Of a stretch of DNA of 64,000 bases, positions 45,014 through 55,629 are shown piece after piece. Under the pieces are notes generated by a model, which saw nothing but the letters and a program-made list of their open reading frames with translations, made no database searches and was not told the origin of the DNA. Within the stretch, counting starts at the first letter, position 1, and each line of letters opens with the position of its first letter. Both the position numbers and the translations under genes were made by a program. Source of the stretch: Gonioctena quinquepunctata (taxonomy: Eukaryota > Arthropoda > Insecta > Coleoptera > Chrysomelidae); NCBI GenBank assembly GCA_018342105.1, contig JAFIRS010002761.1, forward strand, positions 1 through 64,000, written 5' to 3'.

Positions 45014-45445
45014 CTTCCAAACCAATGTCGTGGGATAAAATGAAGAGATACAACTCAGGTGTTTCTTTCGAAAGGGTTGCCAGTGATGTAGCTAAACCAT
45101 TTCCTGTAACGGATGATGACAACAAATACATATTTGTTGCCATGGACCATTTCGGCGAATAGGTAGGAGTCTATGCTATTTTAGACCAAGAGACATCCAC
45201 AATACTAAATTTATTGATGGACAACATGTTTCAACATTTGCAGTACCGATTGACTTACATTCTGATCAAGAAAGGAGTTTGAGTCAAAAGTATTCGAGAG
45301 AGTTTGTGAGCTGAAAAGTATTAACAAGACCAGAATCACTGCGCTTCACCCTCAGTCAGATGGTATGCTCAAAAGCAAACTATCAGTTTTCGTCAGGGTA
45401 ACCCAATGAAACTCCCAATGGATCTCAATGTTTGATTTCGTTGGT
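45014..45445 (+). pseudogene. Ty3/Gypsy integrase core remnant
   Basis: Plus-strand frames show RYNSGVSFERVASDVAKPFP, then TDDDNKYIFVAMDHFGE, the first catalytic Asp block and the following strand. Downstream, CASPSVRWYAQKQ is the HPQSDG-type block in another frame, with QGNPMKLPMD beyond. Stops and shifts are frequent. The protease and reverse transcriptase normally found between gag and integrase are absent, so the element had lost most of pol before or during formation of the palindrome. It extends about 255 bp beyond the palindrome's edge. Confidence 0.78.
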
Positions 45446-47183
45446 GTAAATTCAAACCGTGAAAATATAAAGATTTGCTATGGCATGATATTAGTGATTC
45501 TGTGTATATTAGTAGTGGTATTAGTATATTTTGGTGTTGAGTTGAGGCTCTGAAAATTTTCAGTTGTATTGATTTGGTTGGGTTTCTTCTACTTCACCTG
45601 GAAATATTCTGAAATATAATGAGGAAATCTCGATTGGGAATATAATATGTGGTGACTGATATCACTTCGTATATTTTGTTTCCAAAATCAATAGTGTTCA
45701 TGGTCATTGTTGCATCAACTTTATTGACAGAAAACATTTTAGTTCCATCATGTAACCGAAAATATCTGAATGTATAGATTTCCATATTGATTCAACCTTT
45801 TTCTGAAGTTTTGGAAGAAATACCAAACAAAGAATTCTGACCATGTACTGCAAGCAGGTGGGTTCGGAAAGATATATGATAGAGGTATCAAGATAACAAT
45901 GTATTGCCAATAGATTTTCGTGAATTGCCATCAAAAAATTTAAAAACCCACTGAGGCTTATTTCAACTAAATAACTTTTTTTTTTAATTGTCCAAAAAAT
46001 ATAAATGCTTTCAGATTGTCGCCCTAAAGATTCTCTGTTTTCCATTAATTTAAATGTGTATTCGTTTTTTGTTTTCAATATGAATGCATTTATAAATATT
46101 TTTTGATCGTCTTCGAATTTATTAATTTTGTTCTGTTTCTAGTCCAGATTGGTTTTTCTGAATGCTTGCAATTGTCCTTGGGAACAATTCAATAACAAAA
46201 ATAGACGTACTTTATTACTACTACTGCTGAATAGCAGCTCCCCTCTGATACTTTCAGCATATGGTGTCCTAGATGTGGAGTATAACCTTGCAGTAAAGGT
46301 AGATAACTAATCATTTGAAGTGAAAGTAAAAATATTTGTGATTCTAATATATGATGATTATAACTGAACGACACTTCGCTCAGCCATGAGAAAATATACA
46401 AAAAACAATTCCCTTAATTTTTTCAATTGAAACTGTACATTTGTAATTTTTCATTCACTTTCTTGGCTTGAAAAATATATGGTAGTTCGAAAAAAAAAAT
46501 ACTAAAAACAACTTTATTTCCACAGATGTGTAGGATGATATATGCCTCACATACACTCTTCACTAATCTACGCTGAGCCTGATGGATCATGCCATTCAAT
46601 TATTTCCACGAGCAGATTATCAAGTAAGCGAGCCTCAGTAATCTTCTCGAAACAATTAACTGAAAACGATGTTTCACTCGATCAATTCTTCTAGAGGTAG
46701 AACATAATATAACCCAAATAGAGATAACGTTTCAGATGTACACACCAAGAACAAATTTTGATGCTGCGAAGAAAATATTTTCACAGAGAAATATCAATTG
46801 GGAGGTGAATCATTTTCCTGGTGAGTGAAAATGAGTTCAAAAAACCATATGTGTTACTGGTATCCCGAAAATATACGTAATAAGTGAAATACATTGTTTT
46901 TATTTCTTTCATTTGCAAAATGTTGTATGAGGTTTTTCTTACGCAGCTACACGTGCACAAAGTTTTGTAGGAAGGAGTGAGATTGCACAAGGTTGCATGG
47001 TTTGTATGCTCGCTAAAGATTTGTAGTAGAAAAAATATATACTAGGGAAACCGGGTAGGTGGTCAGGTTGACGAGAGTCCTATCGATATCCCAAGCCAAG
47101 CTCAACTAGGCACGATCTTTACTTGACCACTGCCTGCCGAAGAACATTTGCATTATCAAGTTCCGTACAACTGCAGCTTAGTA
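45446..47183. other. Gene-free interval
   Basis: Short frames between 45.6 and 46.4 kb and at 46.8-47.0 kb have no recognisable motif or family. AT-rich sequence without repeats that I can see. Confidence 0.55.
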
Positions 47184-49090
47184 CAGTGGAACCTCTATTT
47201 TTGGACACCTCTATATAAAGGACACCTCTATGTAACGGACAAAAAACACATGTTCGGATGCTGCAATGACCATTTGTGTATAAACGACCCTCTCAGTAGC
47301 GGACTCTCTATATAACGGACGCGGATATACAAATCATTTACCAAAAGATATTATTTCTTTAAAAATTACCTCCATGTTCGGACACCTTGTCCAACTTCCA
47401 ACGAAAGTTGTAACCTACCTGCAAATAGTTAGGTATGAAAATGTGTCCGGTTGACTGGTTTCTTGTATCGAGATTAGGATAGGGTCGGTTTGGTTTTCCC
47501 ATTAATCCTCTTTATGATAGGTGAGATGTTTATGAAAATACTTATTACTGGATATTATTTACATACAAATTCAATTGCTTCTCAAAGGAACGCAAATAAT
47601 TTCTATTCAGTTGAAGTTCAGTAAGTGTTAATACAACATGCCAAACGAAAAAAGAAAACGTTTACCTTCAAAGGATGAGGTAGAAATTATCCATACGAGT
47701 GGTAAACATAAATTAAGTGTTATTAGGAAACTAGCCGAAAAATATGGCGTTGGAAAAACACAGATTAGCGGAATTTTAAAAAACAAAAATGAACTTTTAA
47801 AGTCTTTTTGTTGATGTCTCTAGTAATGACGAAGTTGAACGGAATCTCCCCAAAACTGAGGGCCTTACTGTGGATCAGATTGTTTTCGAGTGGTTTTCCA
47901 AAGTACCAAATAAGAAGATTCCTTTGTCTGAGCCATTAATCGAAGGAAAGGCACTAGAAGCTGCAAAAGAATTGAAATGTGACAATTTCAAAGCATCAAA
48001 TGGATGGTTGGAAAATATTTGCAAGAGACACAATATCACGTTTGAGTCTGTTTGTGGTGAGTTTGCACACATCTATTTACAAGAGGTTGAAAACTGAAGA
48101 ATCAAATTAAATAAAATCTTGGAAGACTATTCTACAGAAGATGTTCACAATACTGACGAAACGAGATTATTTTATAGAGCCTTACCTACAAAAACATTTG
48201 CTCTGAAAAATAACAACTGTGCTGGAGGAAAAGCTGCTAAAGACCGATTAACAATTTTATTTTGTACTAATATGATTGGTGAAAAATAAGAACCTTCAGT
48301 AAAAGGTAAAGCAAAAATCCGAGATGTTTCAAAAGGGATCATATCAATAAGTTACCTTTGGAATGGACATCTAGTCAAAAAGCTTGGATGGACGAAAACA
48401 TAATGAGTTCATGGTTACATAAGTTTGACAAGAAAATGGAAGAACAGAAGAGAAATATACTGTTGTTTTTAGATAATGCAACTTCCTAACAATATAGTCC
48501 TTGGGAATATCAAACTGATTTTTTTACCGCCGAATACATGTGCCAGCCAGCCTCTAGATCAGGGAATTATAAAAAAACATGTTTATCGAATATTTTTAGT
48601 CAAAAGATCACTTATGCTTATGGAATCCGAGCCAGTTGCAAATGCTTCAATATGGAGACACAACTGACGGTGCCCAAGAAGAATTTGAAAATAATTTTAC
48701 GGACTCATCCACTCTAATACAAACTGAAATGGGTTTGGATTTCAACGGATATTCTTCTATAGATGAAGCACTAAGATTCCGATTTTTCCATTTCTAAATG
48801 TGTTGAGGACTTCGTGGCGAACAGTGATGAACAATTTGATGTTGGATAGATAAGTGACGAACAACAAGCTCCTGAAATTTCCAGCATTAGTGAAGCATGT
48901 GATAACTTATGGGATCTAGGAACATTATTTTTTGTAAATAACAATGAACGCTTACACAAAAATATCACAGATTTTGATGAATTGTGAACATGAATTTTTC
49001 GAAAACAAACTAAGGAATATGAAGCAGACGACAATATTAGATTTTTTAGAAGATAATTCACATCACATTTGTAATTGTATTTTACAATTT
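47184..49090 (+). mobile_element. pogo/Tigger element, right end unclear
   Basis: It starts after TA with CAGTGGAACCTCTATTTTTG, followed by several CTCTATATAACGGAC-type subterminal repeats (47205-47330), characteristic for Tigger. The transposase follows on the plus strand to about 48.85 kb. I did not find the matching inverted repeat on the right, so the end near 49090 is approximate and the 3' terminus may be deleted. Confidence 0.85.
47638..48850 (+). pseudogene. Tigger transposase, broken
   Basis: The ATG at 47638 opens a CENP-B-type DNA-binding domain (MPNEKRKRLPSKDEVEIIH, KYGVGKTQISGILK). A frameshift near 47806 leads to the second helix-turn-helix (DQIVFEWFSKVPNKKIPLSE, SNGWLENICKRHNI). 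The DDE core shows VHNTDETRLFYRALP (first Asp, about 48154), LFLDNATS (second Asp, about 48463-48486) and PPNTCASQPLDQGIIK (third Asp, about 48531-48579). Stops at 48095, 48286 and later inactivate it. Confidence 0.88.
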
Positions 49091-49191
49091 TGTTAAATGA
49101 ACGTTACAGTAAGTGGCAGTTTTTTATTCTTATCTATGAAGAAGGATTTTGTGGCATAATGAACATATTATTGAATTAAAGAAAAAAAGCA

Positions 49192-49263
49192 TCCTCAAGC
49201 GGGACACGAACCCACAACCTTATGCTTTCCGGACACACGCTCTTACCGCTGAGCTTTCGAGGC
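49192..49263 (-). other. tRNA-like body 1
   Basis: On the minus strand it folds as acceptor GCCTCGA with TTGAGGA, D arm GCTC/GAGC, a five-pair anticodon stem with loop CCGGAAA, and T arm GTGGG/CCCGT-like with TTCGTGT loop. The nominal anticodon is GGA, but position 33 is C instead of the near-universal U, and there is no long variable arm as serine tRNAs require. It is probably tRNA-derived and not a functional tRNA. Confidence 0.6.
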
Positions 49264-49728
49264 CATAAGAATCGACACCCACTCGCGAACACTTTACTTC
49301 CTTAATTTAATGTGAATGTTGGAATGAATCGAAAATCGAACGTACTTATCAATGGCCGTCGAGACCCGATACCTATTCACCCAACATCATCGTCGAATTG
49401 ACGATTTCAGTAGAAGATCTGAGAAGATGATCTCCAACCAATGATAAGATTTAGCCAAATATATAATGTGAAAGTGGGAAATTATTGTCCGAGAGAAATT
49501 ATGAAGAAGGAATTTGTGGCATAATGGACAGATTATTGAATTAAAGAAAAAAAGCATCCTCAAGCGGGACTAGATCTTCTACCGTAATTGTCAATTCGAC
49601 GATGATGTTGGGTGAATGAGTATCGGGTCTCGACGGTCATTGATAAGTACGTTCGATTTTCGATTCATTCCAACATTCACATTAAATTAAGGAAGTAAAG
49701 TGTTCGCGAGTGGGTATCGATACCTATA

Positions 49729-49800
49729 GCAACGAAAGCTCAATGGTAAGAGTGTACGTCCGCAAGGCATAAGGTTGTGGGTTCGAGTCCCGCTTGAGGA
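49729..49800 (+). other. tRNA-like body 2, degenerate
   Basis: A 72-nt body with intact B box GGTTCGAGTCC and T arm. The acceptor 5' strand (GCAACGA) pairs poorly and the anticodon loop reads CCGCAAG. It is more decayed than the other copies. Confidence 0.6.
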
Positions 49801-50085
49801 TGCTTTTTTTCTTTAATTCAATAATATGTCCATTATGCCACAAATTTTCCTCCTTCATAATTTCTCTCGGACAATAATTTTCCACTTTCACATTATATAT
49901 TTGGCTCAATCTTATCAGTGATCTTCCTAGATCTTCTACTGAAATCGTCAATTCGACGATGATGTTGGGTGAATAGGTATCGGGTCTCGATGGCCAATGA
50001 TAAGTACGTTCGATTTTCGATTCATTCCTACATTCACATTAAATTTGGGAAGTAAAGTGTTCGCGAGTGAGTGTCGATTCTTATA

Positions 50086-50157
50086 GCCTCGAAAGCTCTG
50101 TGGTGAGAGCGTATGTACGGAAAGCATAAGGTTGTGGGTTCGAGTTCCGCTTGAGGG
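50086..50157 (+). other. tRNA-like body 3
   Basis: Full cloverleaf with acceptor GCCTCGA/TTGAGGG, D stem GCTC/GAGC, anticodon loop ACGGAAA (C33, nominal GGA), T arm GTGGG/TCCGC with one mismatch. A box AGCTCTGTGG, B box GGTTCGAGTTC. Confidence 0.6.
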
Positions 50158-50493
50158 TGCTTTTTTTCTTTAATATAATAATCTGTCCATTATGCCACAA
50201 ATTCCTTCTTCATAACTTCTCCCATCTGTCTATTATGCCACAAATTCCTTCTCCATAATTTCTCTCGGACAATAATTTCCCACTTTCACATTATATATTT
50301 GGCTAAATCTTATCAGTGGTTGGAGATAATTTTCCTAGATCTTCTACTGAAACCGTCAATTCGACGATGATGTTAGCTGAATAGGTATCGGGTCTCGACG
50401 GCCATTGATAAGTACGTTCGATTTTCGATTCATTCCAACATTCACATTGAATTAAGGAAGTAAAGTGTTCGAGAGTGGGTGTCGATTCTTATA

Positions 50494-50565
50494 GCCTCGG
50501 AAGCTCAGTGTCAAGAGCGTATGTCCGGAAAGCATAAGGTTGTGGGTTCGAGTCCCGCTTGAGGA
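50494..50565 (+). other. tRNA-like body 4
   Basis: Full cloverleaf with acceptor GCCTCGG/TTGAGGA, D stem GCTC/GAGC, anticodon loop CCGGAAA (C33), T arm GTGGG/CCCGC and a consensus B box GGTTCGAGTCC. It is followed by GCTTTTTTC, a T run that could end Pol III transcription. Confidence 0.6.
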
Positions 50566-50640
50566 TGCTTTTTTCTTTAATTTAATAATCTGTCCATTAT
50601 GCCACAAATTCCTTCTTCATAATTTCTCTCGGACAATAAT

Positions 50641-51239
50641 TTCCCATTTTCTTATCTATGTGTGAAAATGAGAATGAAAATTTTACATTTTTGAATTTAC
50701 TGTGGAAAATATTTTTATTTTTCAATTTTGACACTTTATATATATTTTCGTTAGTTTCTTGACCACATATTTTCTTCAATTCTTCGGAATGAAGGTCTGA
50801 TTCAGTCAATTCGTATAATTTTTTTAACAACGTTTCGACATAGTATTTGTCATGTTCAGGTAAAAAACACTAGAATTAAAAACATAGAGTTTGAGACCTA
50901 TCTCACTCAACACAATATCAAAATGTATGCACTAAATTAATCCATTGAAAACATTGATTTCGAAATATAACACGTTATTAAACACAATATAAAAATATCT
51001 GTAATATATATGAGTATTCACTTACAAATTATTTTATTCAAATTTCTGCGTTTGCATCGTACGAACGTTATTGTAGGTGTGTGCCTTGGATGTTATCGGG
51101 AATGGTTTTTACCCTCTTCATAAGTACACTGGATTGTTTATATTGAGTTATATTATATGAGCCTGACTGTATTTTGGCAGCATCTAAAGATCAGTATTCA
51201 TTGTCACTACTACTATCAAAGTTGGAAAAGGTTTTTATA
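50641..51239. other. Interval downstream of the Penelope-like copies
   Basis: Minus-strand frame 50830-50597 continues from upstream and has no recognisable family. It contains, on the minus strand near 50863-50829, CTGAACATGACA followed by TATGTCGAAACG, a relative of the motif at 7.4 and 41.9 kb, here about 380 bp after the Penelope-like coding end. Confidence 0.5.
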
Positions 51240-52240
51240 AATCTGGCTCAAGATTTTAATATCATTTCTATTGTTAATGCTATTGGGTATTTTTCAATAT
51301 GAATCATTTCAAGGAATGTTCTTACTCTTGGATTCCTTTTTGTGGTCAAAATTTCAACGTTGTTAGTGTCAAATTTATGTTGATTTTTTTTTTGGTAAGG
51401 TGTAAGTAGTTTTTGGAACTTGTGGGCTCGTATTCTTTTCACAAATATTGTTTTGTTTGACCTCTATAGGTACTTTGACAGTCTTTTCACGGTATTCTAT
51501 ATAATGTAGTGGTTTGTTTGTTTTTTGGTATTTCTGGTTTTAATTTCGAATAATTGGTCTTATTCGTAGTTTGCAGTCGGTGTGATATAGTTCTGTTGCT
51601 TTTTTTCATTGTTTTATTAATTGTATTCGATGGTTTGTCTATGTATGGTGAAGGTATCTATGTTGTTGTTTTCTTTTCATTATTATTATTTTTATTGTAG
51701 ATCGCATGTATTCGTTTTTCTATTGTTTTTTTTGCCAAGTTGCCGAGGTTAATTATTTTCTTTCAAAATATTCTTGATAATTTCTATATTACTCCTCCTG
51801 AATCTTAGGTGAGCAAGCTTTATAGCTGTGTCAGTTGAATTTAGAATTTTTTTTTTGTAACTAAGGGGTGCGTTTGACTTATAGTTTGTGTAACGATTTG
51901 ATGCATTTGGTTTAAAAATAGTTTGTTTTTTTTTAAATTTTTTTTCCTTTTTTTTTTAAATTAAGGTTTTTTTTATCAACTTTGTAGTGGAAATACATGT
52001 TGAACAATCGTCTATATATTAATTGAAGAATATCGGTTTGAATGTTAGTGATTTGATGATATTTTCTTCAATATACTCCGTAACCAGATTTGCTACTGTT
52101 GCAGCAAATGGAGTACCCATTGCAATTCCAAATATTTGTGAGGAGTATTTATTATCATATTGAAAGTATGTTGAGGTTAAACCCAATTCAATTCTCTTGA
52201 CATGTTTTTTGGGTAACCTTCCACAGTCTGAAAATGGCAA
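51240..52240 (-). pseudogene. Penelope-like element copy A: RT palm C-terminal half to GIY-YIG
   Basis: On the minus strand the sequence begins with SSQIFGIAMGTPFAATVANL (RT motif B region), then YIDDC (the catalytic Asp-Asp of motif C, after a stop), and LAHLRFRRSNIEIIKNIL in the linker. It continues to a GIY-YIG nuclease with LYRIP, CQSTY and GQTKQYL (core with stops), ending RVRTFLEMIHIEKYPIALT. The enzyme type combines reverse transcriptase and GIY-YIG endonuclease for target-primed insertion. The N-terminal RT half is missing and several stops are present. Confidence 0.82.
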
Positions 52241-52428
52241 TATAATCAGAAAAATAAAAAAAGTGTGGAAACGGCAAACTAATTAGAATTTCCTGATTAT
52301 ATTTTCATTTTCAGACTGTGAAAGGTTAGCTAAAGAAACATGTCAAGAAACGTTGTTCCTCCACAAATAATCACATTCATTCAATACTAGTTTAGTTCAA
52401 TTCCTTTCAAAATTGAGAAATTGAAGAA

Positions 52429-52466
<38 letters not shown>

Positions 52467-52844
52467 ATTTATAGGTTTCAATGTTCATTGAATGAATTAT
52501 CTAGGAAATGATTCTTATTTGGAAAGCAGCTCATGTTAGGTTCAAAATTGTTTTTTCAATTAAGCTTTCGATAATGTTTATCTTTATCAAAACTTCTCTA
52601 CAATATGTATGATCAATAACAGAATTATATTATTTCAAAATATACTCACTAACATGAAAATATTAAATATCAGATTCAAAGAGTGACATTAGACATTTCT
52701 TTCATGAATGAAAAATTGTACTAATAGACAATATATACCGATGGAAAAATTCAAAGGGGGTTAATATTTGAATTCCGTTCATTTTTTTGTGAAAAATATA
52801 AGTGTAAATAGAACTCTGATCGTCGATTACTGTTTTTTTATCAA
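52241..52844. other. Spacer between the two Penelope-like copies
   Basis: Contains a TA tract at 52434-52464 and no coding similarity. The sequence AGGAAATTCTAAT-like near 52290 partly repeats the bases around 52220 in inverse order (CCACAGTCTGAAAATG against CATTTTCAGACTGTG), a short hairpin. Confidence 0.5.
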
Positions 52845-53930
52845 TTATGGTATGTTTATTTTTGGTAATATGTACCATTTCTGAAAAAATCCTTCAGAGA
52901 GAACATTTTCAAAATCTAAAATTTCTGAATCATTATGATCTATACGATGATCCTCATAACTGGATAGAGCACAAGATCTTATAAACCTCCTACAATCACT
53001 TTTGTGGCCTGTGTTAATATCTTTGAATAATTGTTTTGTTTGACCAATGTTAACTTTATCACAATCAATACATGGTATTTCATAAACAATATTTAATTGG
53101 AACTCGTTTGGAATTGGTGTTTTCAATTTGGTATGGAGATGGGAAATTATTTGTATGTTAGTTTTTGATATTTTTATATTTTTGTTATTAAGTTGCAAAC
53201 TTTGGAGTCAAATGTTGGTTTTTCCATTTATGTTGCTGTTATTTGGCGAATTTAGAATTGGAGGTATGTTATATGATGAAGTACTGAAAATAATTGTATT
53301 GGAAGAAGAATTTGGGTATGAATTTTCTAAAATTATAATTTTTAGTTCATTCAAACACTCTATTCTCAAAGCGGGATGAGTTAATTTATCTTCTCTAGTT
53401 TTCATATTGCTAATAACATGAATTTCAATATTGTTTGGGTGATATGAATGGTAATTAATTAGTCTATTGATATCTATGGGTTTTCTGCACCACTTCTCAT
53501 CAAATATCATGTATGATGAATGAAACATAAAATCAATAACATCCATGAAAGTTTTTCTTAAAAATACAGTAATTAGAAATAATATCCCATTCATTTTCTA
53601 TGGTAATTTTGAATAAATTCAGTGGTAGATTAGTAAAACGTGATACTACGTCTAAACTAATGATAATATAACCTCCATGTAAAGTCATATTATTGATGAA
53701 TTCACTGAATTTGAAAGAATCTTCAACATAGTAAGGATTGTTAGTATCATAAGAATTAGTCAAAATTTCTGTGATACATTGAATTATTTGACTGTTAGGA
53801 GAATTAATTGAAGATGTTAATGGTTTCATTGATAATATAGGTTCATGGATTTTAGGAATAGTATAAAACCTTGGTGCTACAGTATTCTTAATTGCCACCT
53901 TTTTTCAGTTATTTCATCTATTATGCTTTT
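52845..53930 (-). pseudogene. Penelope-like element copy B: RT N-terminal half joined to GIY-YIG
   Basis: Minus-strand frame 53898-53533 carries APRFYTIPKIHEPIL, SSINSPNSQIIQ, YYVEDSFKFSEFINNMTL and YIIISLDVVSRFTNLPLNL (RT motif A with its Asp). After a shift, ILNSPNN and similar linker sequence lead to IVYEIPCIDCDKVNIGQTKQ, a GIY-YIG core (53198-52845) with the C-terminal DSEILDFENVLSEGFFQKW. RT motifs B and C are missing between the two parts, so copy B has an internal deletion. Confidence 0.83.
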
Positions 53931-54107
53931 GGTTTTCAAATAACTTACAATTTTATTAGCTTTTTGTTGAATAGTTGAAGTACAATCTCTTTTAAATTCT
54001 TCTTAGTATTTTTTATCGTTTGGTAATAATTCACTTTTATCTTTCTGTTAATTATTATACATGATTACTATTACATTACCTTTGTCACTATTTAATAAGC
54101 AAATGAT

Positions 54108-54111
<4 letters not shown>

Positions 54112-54170
<59 letters not shown>

Positions 54171-54175
54171 CATAC
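54112..54175. repeat. (TA)n microsatellite at the mariner breakpoint
   Basis: A TA tract turning into a TACATA-like run. The mariner copy 54176-55536 starts in mid-gene directly behind it. Confidence 0.9.
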
Positions 54176-55219
54176 TACCTAATTCTTGGTGAAACTGGAC
54201 AAAATATTCATGCAGCAGAACGAATTTTTGATGAGAGGTTTCCCGATCGCCCCGTTTTGAGGACTCATTTAAGGGAGTTTGAAACAACGGGTGGTATTAA
54301 TGATGCGAAACGATCTGGCAGACCACAAATTTCTGATGAGAAAAAAATTGATATACTGGCAGAAGTAATAGTTAATCCTACTTCTTCAACAACTCACGTT
54401 GCATCTACCTGTGAAGTCAGTCGAAGTACAGTACACAGGGTGTTGAAAAAAAACAAATTTCATCCATACAAATTAAAAATGGTTCGTCAACTCTCAGACG
54501 ACGACCCAGACCGAAGACTAGAATTTTGTGAAAATATGGAAACTAAAATTAACCAACAGCCAGACTATGTCAAAACAACATGTTTTAGTGACGAAAGTAC
54601 TTTCTATCTAAATGGAAATGTAAATACACAGAATGTGAGGTATTGGAGTGACGCAAATTCTCACCTGTTTCGTGAAACACATACCCAATTTCCCCAGAAG
54701 GTGAATGTTTGGGTAGGTATCCTGGGAAACCACATCGTTGGGACTCTTTTTTTGAATTCTGATTTAACTGGTGAGGTTTATCTGGAGCTGTTGCAAAACG
54801 CAATAGAACCGTTAATCCTTGAAATTTTGGAAGATAATCCAGATGAATTCGGCAATTTGGAAATAACATTCCAACAGCATGGTGCTTCACCACACTATTT
54901 TGGTGCAGTAAGACGGTATTTGGATGAGGATTATCGTGGTAGATGGATTGGACGACGAGGTTCAACGGAATGGCCAGCTCGATCACCGGACCTCACACCT
55001 TTGGATTTTTTTCTGTGGGGGTACCTTGAATCGAAGGTTTACGCCACTGAACCTGACAATATTGACGTTTTAAAACAACGTATTGTTGCAGAATGTGAGG
55101 CTGTTTCCGCAGACACTTTTGCAAAAGTACGGGAAGAGTTTAAAAGTAGGATATTTCACTGTCAAGAAGCAAATGGAGGTCACTTCGAGCAATTTCTTCG
55201 AGTAGATACTGATTCTTAA
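54176..55219 (+). pseudogene. Mariner transposase with long open frame but lost second Asp
   Basis: The frame is open from the breakpoint (LILGETGQNIHAAERIF) to the stop at 55217-55219, with no frameshift. The helix-turn-helix pair (GRPQISDEKK, STVHRVLKKNKFHPYK), first catalytic block CFSDESTFYLNG, QFPQKVNVWVGIL, and third PARSPDLTPLDFFLWG are intact. The second reads FQQHGASPHY where the sister copy at 35.5 kb has QEDGAPPH, so the catalytic Asp is His. It has also lost its N-terminal residues and left terminal repeat, so it cannot be active. Confidence 0.9.
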
Positions 55220-55536
55220 ATCTATAATTAATATCATAGTGAATGGAATTTAAATTTTAATTTTAACAATGAGCCACTAAAACTGCCATAAACACAAACA
55301 AAATAAGTATCACTGAATAGGTTTTTTCGAAACCTTTTAAAAGTGTCGCTTGCCGTAGGATTCCATTTGAAATTATTGGTCACAATAGCCTTGTGACGTC
55401 ATCTTTGACAATTTCGTCATCTATCATCACTAGTAGGGAAGTTTACAACCTTTAATATTCAGTTTCAAAATTTAACTTGTTTATGTATAATCGTTCCAAA
55501 AATAAGAGGAAGGGGAAAGACTTTTGAGAAGCACTG
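54176..55536 (+). mobile_element. DD41D-type mariner, left end truncated
   Basis: Same family as 34254-36180. The right terminal repeat is complete, ending GAGAAGCACTG at 55536 followed by TA. The left terminal repeat, 5' leader and the first about 14 codons are missing and replaced by the TA tract. Confidence 0.9.
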
Positions 55537-55629
55537 TATGCAGTTCTGATGACACTACAACATAATGGTGATCTGGAGTTAATCAGATGATGGGGACGGA
55601 AGACAGTCGAAGGAACTCCTCAACGATGT

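Larger units (their letters stand above)
38881..45191. repeat. 6.3-kb palindrome with 3-kb arms
   Basis: The left arm 38881-41862 and right arm 41948-45191 are reverse complements with few mismatches. The outermost bases TCTTGGTCTAAAATAGC at 38881 match their complement ending at 45191. The 85-bp loop (41863-41947) contains the repeat also seen at 7374. The right arm is about 260 bp longer, mainly because of extra tandem units at 42.5-43.1 kb. Each arm carries, from centre outward, a LINE 3' end, tandem repeats of about 115 bp and a Ty3/Gypsy gag remnant. Confidence 0.93.
49149..50640. repeat. Array of tRNA-derived repeat units
   Basis: Three plus-oriented units of about 360-400 bp stand head to tail, with one minus-oriented unit and a partial unit before them. 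Each carries a 72-nt tRNA-like body and a flank including TCGACGATGATGTTGGGTGA, GTACGTTCGATTTTCGATTC, CCATTATGCCACAAATT and TTTCTCTCGGACAATAATTT. The flanks show drift, so the array is not a recent assembly collapse. Confidence 0.85.

Noticed and set aside
45594..46078. Possible Copia-like fragment on the minus strand
   Set aside because: A few stretches looked faintly like Copia polyprotein linkers, but no catalytic, zinc or DSG motif could be found.
49192..50565. Functional serine tRNA genes (anticodon GGA)
   Set aside because: Cloverleaf and Pol III boxes are good in most copies, but the base before the anticodon is C, no long variable arm is present, one body is clearly decayed, and the copies sit in repeated units. 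Treated as tRNA-derived repeats.
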